Below are positions 8,189 through 15,519 of a stretch of DNA of 29,383 bases, piece after piece; positions within the stretch are counted from its first letter, which is position 1; the number at the start of each line of letters is the position of its first letter. A model generated the notes under the pieces. It did no database searches, had not been told where the DNA came from, and worked only from the letters and a program-made list of their open reading frames with translations. The position numbers were made by a program, and so were the translations under genes. Source of the DNA: Euryarchaeota archaeon UBA346 (GTDB lineage: Archaea; Thermoplasmatota; E2; DHVEG-1); assembly GCA_002496355.1 (NCBI GenBank), contig DAJP01000124.1:1-29383 (forward strand), given 5' to 3'.

Positions 8189-8608
8189 ATGACAAAAGAA
8201 GAAGATATCACCAAGAACCTCACCTTAATTGAGTACTATAAACAACAGCTTGAATCCATTGAGATGCAGCTGCAGTATCTGCAGTCGACGCTCATGGATT
8301 ATCAACGGGCGAAAATGACCGTGGAACAACTCAGTGCAGTGGATGACAACTCTGAGATTCTCATCCCTATTGGTGCCGGGACCTTTGTCAACGGCTCTCT
8401 GAAGAGTGCATCAAACGTCCTCATCGGGGTTGGTGCAGGGGTCGTCGTCGAAAAACCGGTTGACGAAGCGATGGGAAAACTGGATGAGCGGATAAAACGA
8501 ATTCAGGATAACCTTGATAAGATGGCATCCCTTGGGCAGAAGATCCAATCTGATGCAGAAGAACTGTCCCATAAGACACAACAGATGATGGAAGAAACTC
8601 AACAGTAA
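8189..8608 (+). CDS. pfdA: Prefoldin subunit alpha
   Basis: This is the alpha subunit of the hexameric chaperone that captures unfolded proteins and passes them to the thermosome. The 139-residue protein has two long coiled-coil arms (about residues 5-50 and 95-138). Between them is the beta-hairpin region ILIPIGAGTFVNGSL with GVGAGVVVEKPVDEA, typical of the alpha/Gim5 class. It lies 23 bases ahead of ftsY, and pfdA-ftsY pairs are a common archaeal arrangement, so the two are probably co-transcribed. The start ATG lies back-to-back with the start-less minus-strand frame ending at 8186. Confidence 0.93.
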   Translation: MTKEEDITKNLTLIEYYKQQLESIEMQLQYLQSTLMDYQRAKMTVEQLSAVDDNSEILIPIGAGTFVNGSLKSASNVLIGVGAGVVVEKPVDEAMGKLDERIKRIQDNLDKMASLGQKIQSDAEELSHKTQQMMEETQQ

Positions 8609-8631
8609 AAAGTAATATTGAAAGGGGAAGC

Positions 8632-9840
8632 ATGTTTGATTTTCTCAAAAAGAAGCTGAAACTCTTTGAAAAGAATATCGAAGCAGAGATCGAATCAGAA
8701 CTGAAAAAAGAAGAGAAGAAAGAACAAAAACTTCAGATGGAGCCACCGAAGCAACCAGAACAGGTGCCCACTCCAGCAAAACCCGTAGAAATACCAACCA
8801 CTGCACCAGTTATACCAGAGGAACCTGTGGTGACACGCAAACGCGCGTTACGGATTCAGAAACCGGTCAGCGAGGAGAAAAAACAACGGGAGAAACAGAT
8901 CGATAAACAGATCGAAGAAAGCATCGAAAGCGAGCTGCAACGAGCCCTGCAGACAAGGAAAAGCATCGAAGAGACCGTTGGAGTGGAGAAGAGACCCACC
9001 TGGACGATTGATGAGAAGAAACTCGATGAGCTGCTCTGGGATCTGGAGATGGGATTGCTTGAAGCCGATGTCGCGTATTCCGTCATCGACTCGATAAAGA
9101 AAGACGTCAAACAGGAAATACGGAGAGTCCCTTTTGATAAAGGCAAAGCCGGAGGCCTGGTTGAGACGGTTTTAAAGAACGCGATCGGGCATGTGCTGAA
9201 GGCCAATAATTTTGATTTTAACCGCTTCATCGATGAACGGAAGAAACCAATCGTCATCATGTTCGTCGGGGTGAATGGGACTGGAAAAACACTGTCCATT
9301 GCAAAGATCGCTTTCATGTTACAGAAAGCAGGGAAAACCTGCGTGATGGCAGCGGGTGACACGTTCCGCGCCGGGGCGATCGAACAACTCACGATTCATG
9401 CGGATAATCTCGGAGTTAAGATTGTGAAGCATGGGTCAGGATCCGATCCTGCTGCTGTTGCTTTTGATGCCATTGAACATGCGAAAGCAAAACATCGGGA
9501 TGTGGTGCTGTTGGATACTGCTGGTCGGATGCAGACAAACTCGAATTTGATGGATGAGATGGCGAAAATTAAACGGGTCGCAAAACCTGATATGATTATC
9601 TTCGTCGGAGATGCATTATCAGGAAACGATGCGGTGGAGCAAGCAAAACGATTCAACGAGGTCGTCGGAATCGACGGAGTCATCCTTACCAAAGTCGATG
9701 CGGACGCAAAAGGAGGAAGCTCGCTTTCGATCGCATACACAATAGGAAAACCATTGCTTTTCATCGGAGTCGGGCAGGAATACAAAGATCAGATCACATT
9801 CAACCCTGAATGGATGGTACAACATATTTTTGGGAGTTAA
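8632..9840 (+). CDS. ftsY: Signal recognition particle receptor FtsY
   Basis: This GTPase docks SRP-bound ribosomes at the membrane. The 402-residue protein has a charged, Pro/Glu/Lys-rich N-terminal extension (about 1-115), then a helical N domain and an NG GTPase domain. GTPase motifs in order are GVNGTGKT (P-loop), GDTFRAGAIEQL, DTAGRMQTN, TKVDADAKGG and FIGVGQEYKD. The insertion and the ending (WMVQHIFGS) mark FtsY rather than SRP54. Within the extension, IEAEIESEL near residue 16 and IEESIESEL near 95 look like an echoed amphipathic segment. The ribosome site AAGGGGAA lies just before ATG 8632. It converges with the UMP kinase gene, with three bases between the stop codons. Confidence 0.95.
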   Translation: MFDFLKKKLKLFEKNIEAEIESELKKEEKKEQKLQMEPPKQPEQVPTPAKPVEIPTTAPVIPEEPVVTRKRALRIQKPVSEEKKQREKQIDKQIEESIESELQRALQTRKSIEETVGVEKRPTWTIDEKKLDELLWDLEMGLLEADVAYSVIDSIKKDVKQEIRRVPFDKGKAGGLVETVLKNAIGHVLKANNFDFNRFIDERKKPIVIMFVGVNGTGKTLSIAKIAFMLQKAGKTCVMAAGDTFRAGAIEQLTIHADNLGVKIVKHGSGSDPAAVAFDAIEHAKAKHRDVVLLDTAGRMQTNSNLMDEMAKIKRVAKPDMIIFVGDALSGNDAVEQAKRFNEVVGIDGVILTKVDADAKGGSSLSIAYTIGKPLLFIGVGQEYKDQITFNPEWMVQHIFGS

Positions 9841-9843
9841 CCT

Positions 9844-10518
9844 TTAGACGGATATGGTCGTTCCATCAAATGGTTGACCCATGAGTGCTTTTTCAAGCTG
9901 GTCAAGGCGTTTTCCGTTCACGATAAAGGTTGGTACCTTTGCTCGTTGAATGATCTCGAGAGCTGGCTCATCCATGAAGATGTTCTTCCCTGCTGCACCC
10001 CATTTTGTACCATATTGGACAATCAATTGGTCGATGGGTACTTCCTTGAGTTGCTTAGCATCCTTGTATTTGTTCGGGTCCTTGTCATAGATACCATCGA
10101 CATTGGTCGCGTTCACAAAGCGGACCGCATGGGTCTTTTCTGCAAGCTCCGCACCAACTTGATCTGTACTATGTTTCGGGTCTGTCCCTCCCATGACGAC
10201 AATCGACAAATCGAGTCTGAGTGCCTCATCAGTCGTATGAGGAATCTCTTTATTCGAGGTACCAAGGAGGTTCATGATGATTCGCGCGTTCACCCGGGTC
10301 ACATCAATACCAATCAAATCCAAGGTGTCCTCATCAAACCCCAATTCCCGTCCGAGCTGAATATAACGTCTGGCGATTTTCCCACCACCGACAATGACGA
10401 ACAGCTTGTAATCCTTACAAATCCTTTTAAAAAGAGAGGTAAGTTTTTTCAGAAACAGCGCATCTGCCTCGTCAGAAAGAACCACGGACCCTCCAATGGA
10501 TACCACAACGGTTTTCAT
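9844..10518 (-). CDS. pyrH: Archaeal UMP kinase
   Basis: This amino-acid-kinase-fold enzyme phosphorylates UMP to UDP in pyrimidine synthesis. Motifs include the N-terminal VVVSIGGSVVLSD (phosphate-binding glycines), VIVGGGKIARRYI, the central VVMGGTDPKHSTDQVGAELAE and the nucleotide-site NATNVDGIYDKDPNKYKDA. The 224-residue length fits the archaeal class. I chose ATG 10518 rather than ATG 10533: a TATA box at 10538-10549 places transcription start at about 10518, and archaeal UMP kinases begin M-K-x-V-[VI]-S-I-G-G. The gene is therefore predicted to be leaderless and separate from the gene upstream on the same strand. Confidence 0.92.
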   Translation of the reverse strand: MKTVVVSIGGSVVLSDEADALFLKKLTSLFKRICKDYKLFVIVGGGKIARRYIQLGRELGFDEDTLDLIGIDVTRVNARIIMNLLGTSNKEIPHTTDEALRLDLSIVVMGGTDPKHSTDQVGAELAEKTHAVRFVNATNVDGIYDKDPNKYKDAKQLKEVPIDQLIVQYGTKWGAAGKNIFMDEPALEIIQRAKVPTFIVNGKRLDQLEKALMGQPFDGTTISV

Positions 10519-10537
10519 TAGAGAGCGTATCATTTCG

Positions 10538-10549
10538 ATTTATATAAAC
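10538..10549 (-). promoter_or_regulatory. TATA box of the UMP kinase gene
   Basis: GTTTATATAAAT on the minus strand is centred 26 bases before ATG 10518. It decides the start codon because ATG 10533 would lie upstream of the transcript. Confidence 0.65.
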
Positions 10550-10568
10550 GTACCACAGAGAAGGACTC

Positions 10569-11000
10569 TTACGCGATTTCGACACCGCTCTGGCTTTGAC
10601 CTTTCTTCGGGTCTGCCCCTAGCCGCACCTGTGGCAACGGTATGGGTGGTGGTAACCCAAGATCTTTTGCGATCCCAACCGCCTCAGGGACACATGTGTG
10701 CATCACCGCAGTGTGTATGGTACTAGCAACTTGGTCAGGCAGTTTCCTGGTGTCTAACCATTCCTTCGCCAGTTGTTTTGCCTCCGGGTCCTCAGACAGA
10801 ATCGTACCTTCGAGTTTAATCATCCCAATCGAACCATAGCTCGAGGTATACTGAAACTCGATGATGAGGTTATTCTCCTGGTTATTGATAACCTGGGAGA
10901 TCTGGCTGTTATGATCAATGCGGATCTGTCGAGGTTTATCATCTGGCTCCACATAGCGTCTTGCTTCGATTGATTTCAGTTTGATTGCTTTAATTAACAT
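10569..11000 (-). CDS. Conserved archaeal protein, possibly SecB-like fold
   Basis: I recognise this as a conserved archaeal type of protein but know no assigned function. The 143-residue product has alternating beta segments (MLIKAIKLKSIEARRY, IIEFQYTSSYGSIGMIKLEG). These are followed by a helix and a Pro-rich end (VPEAVGIAKDLGLPPPIPLP), which recalls the SecB/SecB-like topology of a strand meander, a helix and LPP. That comparison is weak. There is no signal peptide or membrane segment. I chose ATG 11000 because GGAG lies six bases upstream; an in-frame TTG at 11012 overlaps that site. It follows the arrestin-like gene after 93 bases on the same strand and may share its transcript. Confidence 0.6.
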   Translation of the reverse strand: MLIKAIKLKSIEARRYVEPDDKPRQIRIDHNSQISQVINNQENNLIIEFQYTSSYGSIGMIKLEGTILSEDPEAKQLAKEWLDTRKLPDQVASTIHTAVMHTCVPEAVGIAKDLGLPPPIPLPQVRLGADPKKGQSQSGVEIA

Positions 11001-11093
11001 AGCGTGCTCCAATAAACACGGACTCCCTTTTAGGTCTTTCGTTTCACAAAAACCCTCTGGATTAGTAAGATGATCTCCTTAAAAAACGTTTCA

Positions 11094-11636
11094 TTATTTT
11101 TGCTCAGAAAGAACGATTTTCTGCGAGTTGATGATATCGATTTTCAAAGGGATGTTCAACCGCGCTTCCACCGACCATTCCACCCGAGAACCTGCCGTGC
11201 TTAACTGGTTCATGACCTGAGCGATCTCTGTAATCGTCTTCCCAAGACCTGTGAGAGTTGTATTGAAATTCTGCTGAGCCGATTGAAGGATGTCTGGTGG
11301 AATCTGTATGTCAAAAGGGTACAATTCATGGTAATAGACCGCTTCTTCATCTAGTGGTATCTCAAAATGATAGATGGTGTACACCTGGGTCTGTTGACCT
11401 TGGTTACCTACTCGGATGGGTCCAACCGCGATGTTGCCCTGATGGACAATCCTCCGTCCGATGAGTGCGACCGAAAGCTTTTTTGCTTGTACGGGTCGTT
11501 TTAATTTCAGCTCCACGGTCCCCTTGATAATCTCCCCTGGTGTGTATGAGTATTTTTGCAGTTTCACGTCTATTTGTTTTTTCTTAAAAAACGAGAGAGG
11601 ATTTGGGATATACGACTGACCGACTGAGGGACTCAT
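11094..11636 (-). CDS. Arrestin-like / Spo0M-like beta-sandwich protein
   Basis: This is a cytosolic protein of 180 residues, probably with an arrestin-type beta-sandwich. The typical opening strand series is visible: VKLQKYSYTPGEIIKGTVEL, then LKRPVQAKKLSVALIGRR. Later segments are YHFEIPLDEEAVYYHELYPF and a C-terminal strand pair (VEWSVEARLNIPLKIDI). In other organisms such folds are adaptors or stress proteins; the archaeal role is unknown. There is no signal peptide. A TATA box at 11657-11668 is centred about 26 bases before ATG 11636, implying a leaderless mRNA. It is divergent from the alcohol dehydrogenase gene and is followed by the SecB-like gene. Confidence 0.6.
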   Translation of the reverse strand: MSPSVGQSYIPNPLSFFKKKQIDVKLQKYSYTPGEIIKGTVELKLKRPVQAKKLSVALIGRRIVHQGNIAVGPIRVGNQGQQTQVYTIYHFEIPLDEEAVYYHELYPFDIQIPPDILQSAQQNFNTTLTGLGKTITEIAQVMNQLSTAGSRVEWSVEARLNIPLKIDIINSQKIVLSEQK

Positions 11637-11656
11637 GGGGGAGAGGATTTCCCGGT

Positions 11657-11727
11657 TTCATATAAATCTATCTTATCTCACAAACTAAATCCGAGCGTAA
11701 TAAACTCTATTAAATGCCTTTTTATAA
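11657..11727. promoter_or_regulatory. Divergent promoter region, arrestin-like gene and alcohol dehydrogenase gene
   Basis: Two TATA boxes point outward. GATTTATATGAA on the minus strand (11657-11668) serves ATG 11636, and CTTTTTATAA on the plus strand (11718-11727) serves ATG 11745. Both are about 23-27 bases from their start codons. Confidence 0.55.
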
Positions 11728-11744
11728 CCAGGACATGAGAAGGT

Positions 11745-12773
11745 ATGAAAACAATGAAGGTCGCGATGTACTACACCAATACTGATGTGCGTATTGAGGA
11801 ACAACCTGTTCCAACGATTGGGGAAACAGAGCTGCTGGTGAAGGTCATAGCAAGTGGCATCTGCGGCAGTGACGTCATGGAATGGTACCGCATCAAGAAA
11901 GCACCAAATGTCCTTGGCCATGAAATCACTGGAGATATCGTTGCCGTCGGAAAAAGCGTCAAGAAATACAAGGTTGGTGATCGTGTATTCGTCTCCCATC
12001 ATGTCCCCTGTTTCACCTGCCGGTTTTGTTCAAACAATCAGCAGACTCTGTGTCATACCTTGCATACGACGAATTTCTACCCCGGGGGGTTCGCTGAATA
12101 TCTGCGTGTCCCAGAGATTAATGTCGATCGCGGGGTGTTCATCCTTCCTAAGGAAATGACCTATGAGCAAGGGGTGTTCATCGAGCCGTTAGCCTGTGTG
12201 GTACGAGGTTTAAAGACCGCCGGGATGAAACCAGGGCAATCCGTTCTGGTGATCGGAAGCGGTATCTCTGGGTTGATTCAGATTAAGCTGGCGAAAGCCT
12301 GGGGTGCATCAAAGATCTTTGCAACCGATGTTGAAGACTTTCGACTGAGGGCTGCAAAACAGTTTGGTGCAGATGTCGTGATCCATGCGAAGGAGAATGT
12401 CCCTGAGGAAGTTAAAAAACACAACGAGGGAAGACTTGCAGACCTCGTCGTCCTCTCTACTGGGGTGCTTCCAGCGGTACAGCAGGCATTACGCTCTGTT
12501 GAACCTGGTGGTACTATCCTGCTCTTTGCACCCACCGAACCAGGAGTCGATGTCCCAGTTCCACTCTTTGATTTATGGAACAAACAGGTCACCATGATTT
12601 CAACCTATGCAGGAAGCCCGGAGGATATCACCTCGGCGATAGAGTTGATCCGGTCAAAGAAAGTCATTGTCGATGATATGATCTCCCATATCCTTCCACT
12701 CACAGAAGCAGCAAAAGGGTTTCAACTCGTCGCACAAGCAAAAGACTCCATGAAAATCATTCTCAAACCGTAA
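11745..12773 (+). CDS. Zinc-dependent alcohol/polyol dehydrogenase (MDR family)
   Basis: This is an NAD(P)-dependent medium-chain dehydrogenase of 342 residues. Catalytic zinc ligands appear as GICGSDV (Cys), GHE (His-Glu) and FIEPLACVVRG (Glu), the pattern of sorbitol/threonine dehydrogenases. The structural zinc motif is CFTCRFCSNNQQTLC. The Rossmann motif is VLVIGSGISGLIQI, and the Asp after the second strand (FATDVED) points to NAD. The exact substrate cannot be read from the sequence; L-threonine, a polyol or a sugar alcohol are candidates. The TATA spacing fits a leaderless start at 11745; ATG 11754 is possible. A short gap and a new TATA box separate it from the lipid operon. Confidence 0.85.
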   Translation: MKTMKVAMYYTNTDVRIEEQPVPTIGETELLVKVIASGICGSDVMEWYRIKKAPNVLGHEITGDIVAVGKSVKKYKVGDRVFVSHHVPCFTCRFCSNNQQTLCHTLHTTNFYPGGFAEYLRVPEINVDRGVFILPKEMTYEQGVFIEPLACVVRGLKTAGMKPGQSVLVIGSGISGLIQIKLAKAWGASKIFATDVEDFRLRAAKQFGADVVIHAKENVPEEVKKHNEGRLADLVVLSTGVLPAVQQALRSVEPGGTILLFAPTEPGVDVPVPLFDLWNKQVTMISTYAGSPEDITSAIELIRSKKVIVDDMISHILPLTEAAKGFQLVAQAKDSMKIILKP

Positions 12774-12852
12774 TAACAATTAATGAAATGGTGTAAACCC
12801 TTCTGAATACCGCTCACGATATATGGGAACATTGAATCATGTTTCTCAAAGG

Positions 12853-12860
12853 TTTATAAC
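12853..12860 (+). promoter_or_regulatory. TATA box of the prenyltransferase operon
   Basis: TTTATAAC is centred 28 bases before ATG 12884, so the first mRNA codon is probably the start codon. Bases 12774-12852 show nothing else. Confidence 0.55.
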
Positions 12861-12883
12861 ACAGTATTTTATTCTCTTCTTCG

Positions 12884-13786
12884 ATGAAAAAACTCAAGGC
12901 CATCTGGGAACTCATGCGATTAGAACACGGGGTGATGCTGTTCCTTGCCATCCTTATCGGCTCCCTCATCTCCCAAAAAACACTCTACGGTAATCTGAAC
13001 CTACCGATGCTGAATATCTTCCTAACGTTCTTCACCGCGCTTTTTCTAGAGGCAAGCACGTTCGCGTTGAACGACTACTATGACCTTGAAATCGATCGAA
13101 TCAACAAACGGACCGACCGTCCATTAGTTCGAGGTGATATCTCCCCAAAAACAGCACTCAACATCTTTTATCTCCTGTTCCCTCTTGGTCTTATCTGCTC
13201 GTATTTTGTGAACATGACCTGTTTCGTCATCGCTCTCATCACCGCCTTGATATCGGTCTTATATGATGTGAAAATGAAGAAAATAAAACTCATCGGCAAC
13301 TTCTACATCGCCTACATCATGGCGATCCCCTTTGTGTTTGGTGGAGCGACTGTCCTAGGCAATACCACCGTTACACTAGGCACAATCAATCCAGCTATCT
13401 ACGTTATCGCCCTCATTGCGTTCCTCGCTGGAGCCGGTCGGGAGATCATGAAGGATGTCATGGATTTCGAAGGAGACAAAATCCAGGGGGTCAAATCGTT
13501 CCCCCGATACATCGGCATCCGCGCATCCAATGGAGTCGCATCACTCTTCTACCTGTTTGCGATTGTACTGAGTTTCCTGCCGTATTTTTCTGTTGATTTC
13601 GGGGTGTATTATAGGAGCATAAGCTATTTTATCCTGGTGTTCATAACAGATACAATGTTACTGAGTACTAGCCTTCAACTGGTTTTCAAGAAACAGCCGA
13701 ACATGAAGTTCCATCGAAAGTACACGCTTGCCGCTATCTTCATCGGGTTACTTGCATTCCTTGTTGGAGCATTAATCGGAGGGTAA
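12884..13786 (+). CDS. UbiA-family prenyltransferase, probably digeranylgeranylglyceryl phosphate synthase
   Basis: This membrane enzyme should add the second geranylgeranyl chain to geranylgeranylglyceryl phosphate, giving the archaeal diether core. The 300-residue protein has about eight or nine membrane helices. Both Asp-rich motifs are present: NDYYDLEIDRINKRTDRP near residues 63-80, and KDVMDFEGDKIQG near 190-202, preceded by GAGREI, a signature of the DGGGP synthase branch. Alternatives are other UbiA enzymes, but family motifs and length favour the lipid enzyme. It heads a compact operon; the next start is four bases after its stop. Confidence 0.85.
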   Translation: MKKLKAIWELMRLEHGVMLFLAILIGSLISQKTLYGNLNLPMLNIFLTFFTALFLEASTFALNDYYDLEIDRINKRTDRPLVRGDISPKTALNIFYLLFPLGLICSYFVNMTCFVIALITALISVLYDVKMKKIKLIGNFYIAYIMAIPFVFGGATVLGNTTVTLGTINPAIYVIALIAFLAGAGREIMKDVMDFEGDKIQGVKSFPRYIGIRASNGVASLFYLFAIVLSFLPYFSVDFGVYYRSISYFILVFITDTMLLSTSLQLVFKKQPNMKFHRKYTLAAIFIGLLAFLVGALIGG

Positions 13787-13789
13787 GCC

Positions 13790-14458
13790 ATGTATCAGAA
13801 CGATTTGCTTGGGGTTGCCGCGGTCTACATCTATGTTATCGTACTCATCTTGTTTACCGAGAAAATATTCTCAAAGAGATACCCGGTGCAAAGCAGAAAG
13901 TTTTTACATATCATGACCGGGAATATCGCCTTCATCCTCCCCTTGTTTCAGACCAGGGAGATCATGGTGTTTGTCGCCGCAGGTCCGTTCATCTTGTTCA
14001 CGTTCCTCATGAGCCCGTACTCACCGATAAAATCCATGCGGGGAAAAACCTCTGAAGCCGGGCATGGGCTGGGGCTTGTGTATTATGCGATTACCTGGAC
14101 GGTGCTTGCGTATGTGTTTTTCGATCATCGCGAGATCATCGCGATGGGAATACTTGCCATGTCCTATGGAGATGGTTTGGCATCATTGATCGGGATTAAG
14201 TACGGAGGACGAAAATACACGGTGTTTAAAGATATTAAAAGCTACATCGGTTCGCTTGCGATGCTCATCTGCACGTTCTTGTTGCTAATCATTGCTCTCC
14301 TATTCTACTCAGAACCGCTCACCGTACGTACCGTTGCATACTTGTTTTGTATGGCAGGAGTCGCAACCATCGTAGAAGGCATCACGCCCCTTGGTCTTGA
14401 TAACCTCTCTGTTCCGTTTATCACTGCCGCGATGTACTGGTTCTTTTTGGTGGGGTGA
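13790..14458 (+). CDS. Dolichol/phytol kinase-like membrane protein (CTP-dependent kinase family)
   Basis: This 222-residue membrane protein of the SEC59/DGK1/VTE5-type family has about seven helices. Members use CTP (or another NTP) to phosphorylate polyprenols, phytol or diacylglycerol. The recognised motifs are RKFLHIMTG near residue 36, MSYGDGLASLIGIKYGGRK near 120, KSYIGSLAM, and the C-terminal VEGITPLGLDNLSVPF. It sits between the UbiA enzyme and a P-loop kinase. I therefore infer a role in phosphorylating an isoprenoid alcohol such as geranylgeraniol for lipid salvage. A CDP-archaeol synthase role is less likely, as that enzyme (CarS) belongs to a different family. Confidence 0.75.
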   Translation: MYQNDLLGVAAVYIYVIVLILFTEKIFSKRYPVQSRKFLHIMTGNIAFILPLFQTREIMVFVAAGPFILFTFLMSPYSPIKSMRGKTSEAGHGLGLVYYAITWTVLAYVFFDHREIIAMGILAMSYGDGLASLIGIKYGGRKYTVFKDIKSYIGSLAMLICTFLLLIIALLFYSEPLTVRTVAYLFCMAGVATIVEGITPLGLDNLSVPFITAAMYWFFLVG

Positions 14459-14459
14459 T

Positions 14460-15044
14460 ATGCGATTCATCATCGTAGATGGCCTTGATGGAGTCGGGAA
14501 AGACACCCATGCTCAGCTTATCAAACAGCGTTATGAGACGAAAGGGGAAAAAGTCATCATTCGGTCCCATCCCGAGTCAGATAATTTCTACGGGAGGACT
14601 GCGAAGAAAGCATTACTTGGTCAAGGCAAAATTAACCAGTTGAAAGCCTCGTTGTTCTATGCGATGGACGTCTTGTATTCAATACGTCATTACTATCGCA
14701 AGCCCACAAGCGATACCTTAATTATGGTACGATATTTGATGGGAACGGCGTACCTCCCAAAACGATTGACACGAACCGGGTACCATTTTTTTGAAAAACT
14801 CGTCCCGACCTCACGATATATGCTCTTCTTGGATGCCAAACCAGAGGAGCTCGTGCAAAGAGTCAAACAGCGGAGTAGTGAAACAGAGATGTTCGAGACA
14901 CAAGATGCATTCCTAAAGGTGCGATCAAAAGCATTGAATCTTGCGAAAGGCTGGCATATCATCAATACCAGCCAGTCGGTCGAACAGACCTACTATGAGA
15001 TTGAAAAGATACTGGACAGGCTTGACACGACACCAGCAGCCTAG
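14460..15044 (+). CDS. Thymidylate kinase-like P-loop kinase with altered DR motif
   Basis: This is a cytosolic 194-residue P-loop kinase. The N-terminus MRFIIVDGLDGVGKDTHAQL is a clear thymidylate kinase-type P-loop, and KRSNQ-type regions are absent. A lid-like region QRSSETEMFETQDAF lies near residue 140. The usual Asp-Arg-Tyr/His after strand 3 is Val90-Arg91-Tyr92 (IMVRYLMGTAYLP), so the conserved Asp is missing. This makes a plain dTMP kinase uncertain; a related phosphate acceptor is possible. ATG 14460 follows the upstream stop by one base, and GGTGGGGTGAT directly before it gives the ribosome site, so translation is coupled. Context with a polyprenol-kinase-like protein hints at a prenyl-phosphate kinase, which is inference. 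Confidence 0.65.
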   Translation: MRFIIVDGLDGVGKDTHAQLIKQRYETKGEKVIIRSHPESDNFYGRTAKKALLGQGKINQLKASLFYAMDVLYSIRHYYRKPTSDTLIMVRYLMGTAYLPKRLTRTGYHFFEKLVPTSRYMLFLDAKPEELVQRVKQRSSETEMFETQDAFLKVRSKALNLAKGWHIINTSQSVEQTYYEIEKILDRLDTTPAA

Positions 15045-15062
15045 GTCGGAATCTGCTATTGT

Positions 15063-15075
15063 CAGTTCTTTTTCT
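15063..15075 (+). terminator. T-rich 3' end of the lipid operon
   Basis: TTCTTTTTCTT lies about 20 bases after the stop at 15044, in the short gap to the converging NUDIX gene. T-rich tracts suffice for archaeal termination, but this one is short. Confidence 0.3.
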
Positions 15076-15488
15076 TATAAAATATCTGTGCTCCCTAACA
15101 GTTCTTTAACGACCTCATCCAAACCAGGCACGGTATCAAGTCTTTTGACTTCTGAAGGATGTACCCAGCGGTACTCCTCATGCTCCCAGTCGGTGTGAAC
15201 AAGTTCTTTTGATTGGAGATGAAACAGGAACGGGTACACAATCCAGTTATACTGTTTTCCTTCATAGGTATCGGAAAACTCAAGAGGAGTTCCTTTGCGG
15301 ACAAGCTCAACATCCGCCAGATCCACGCCTGCCTCCTCCCTTAATTCCTTAAGTGCGGTATCATAGGGATCTTCGAATTCCTCGACATATCCTGCGACCC
15401 CTCCCCAGAGGCCACGATAGGTCCCAACCTGATTGCTCCGTTTGAGAATAAGTATCTTCCCGTCATGCTCTAAGAGACAGGTCACCAC
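15075..15488 (-). CDS. NUDIX hydrolase, possible ATT start
   Basis: This is a NUDIX pyrophosphohydrolase of about 137-140 residues, a family that cleaves nucleoside diphosphates linked to another group; the substrate is unknown. The NUDIX box reads GYVEEFEDPYDTALKELREEAGV, in pattern G-x5-E-x7-K-E-L-x-E-E-x-G-V, with Lys in place of the usual Arg. The fold entry LLEHDGKILILKRSNQVG and the WGGVAGYVEE loop are typical. The best ribosome site, AAGGAGGTGGTGA (15513-15501), is too far from GTG 15488 (18 bases after GGAGG) but ideally placed for ATT 15497. That start would add I-P-Q before VVTC, a familiar family N-terminus. A TGA closes the frame just upstream. The gene follows the esterase on the same strand. 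Confidence 0.8.
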   Translation of the reverse strand: MVTCLLEHDGKILILKRSNQVGTYRGLWGGVAGYVEEFEDPYDTALKELREEAGVDLADVELVRKGTPLEFSDTYEGKQYNWIVYPFLFHLQSKELVHTDWEHEEYRWVHPSEVKRLDTVPGLDEVVKELLGSTDIL

Positions 15489-15500
15489 CTGTGGAATCTG

Positions 15501-15513
15501 TCACCACCTCCTT
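15501..15513 (-). promoter_or_regulatory. Strong ribosome binding site of the NUDIX gene
   Basis: AAGGAGGTGGTGA on the minus strand is close to a full complement of the 16S rRNA 3' end. Its distance to ATT 15497 is normal (nine bases after GGAGG), while the first GTG is twice as far. It therefore bears on the start-codon choice. Confidence 0.6.
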
Positions 15514-15519
15514 GTTTTT

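Noticed and set aside
8856..9392. 178-codon open frame antisense to ftsY
   Set aside because: Shadow of the ftsY reading frame; low-complexity Ser-rich product with no motif.
9874..10521. 215-codon plus-strand open frame opposite UMP kinase
   Set aside because: The minus strand has the complete amino-acid-kinase motifs and a leaderless promoter; the plus-strand product is without domain features.
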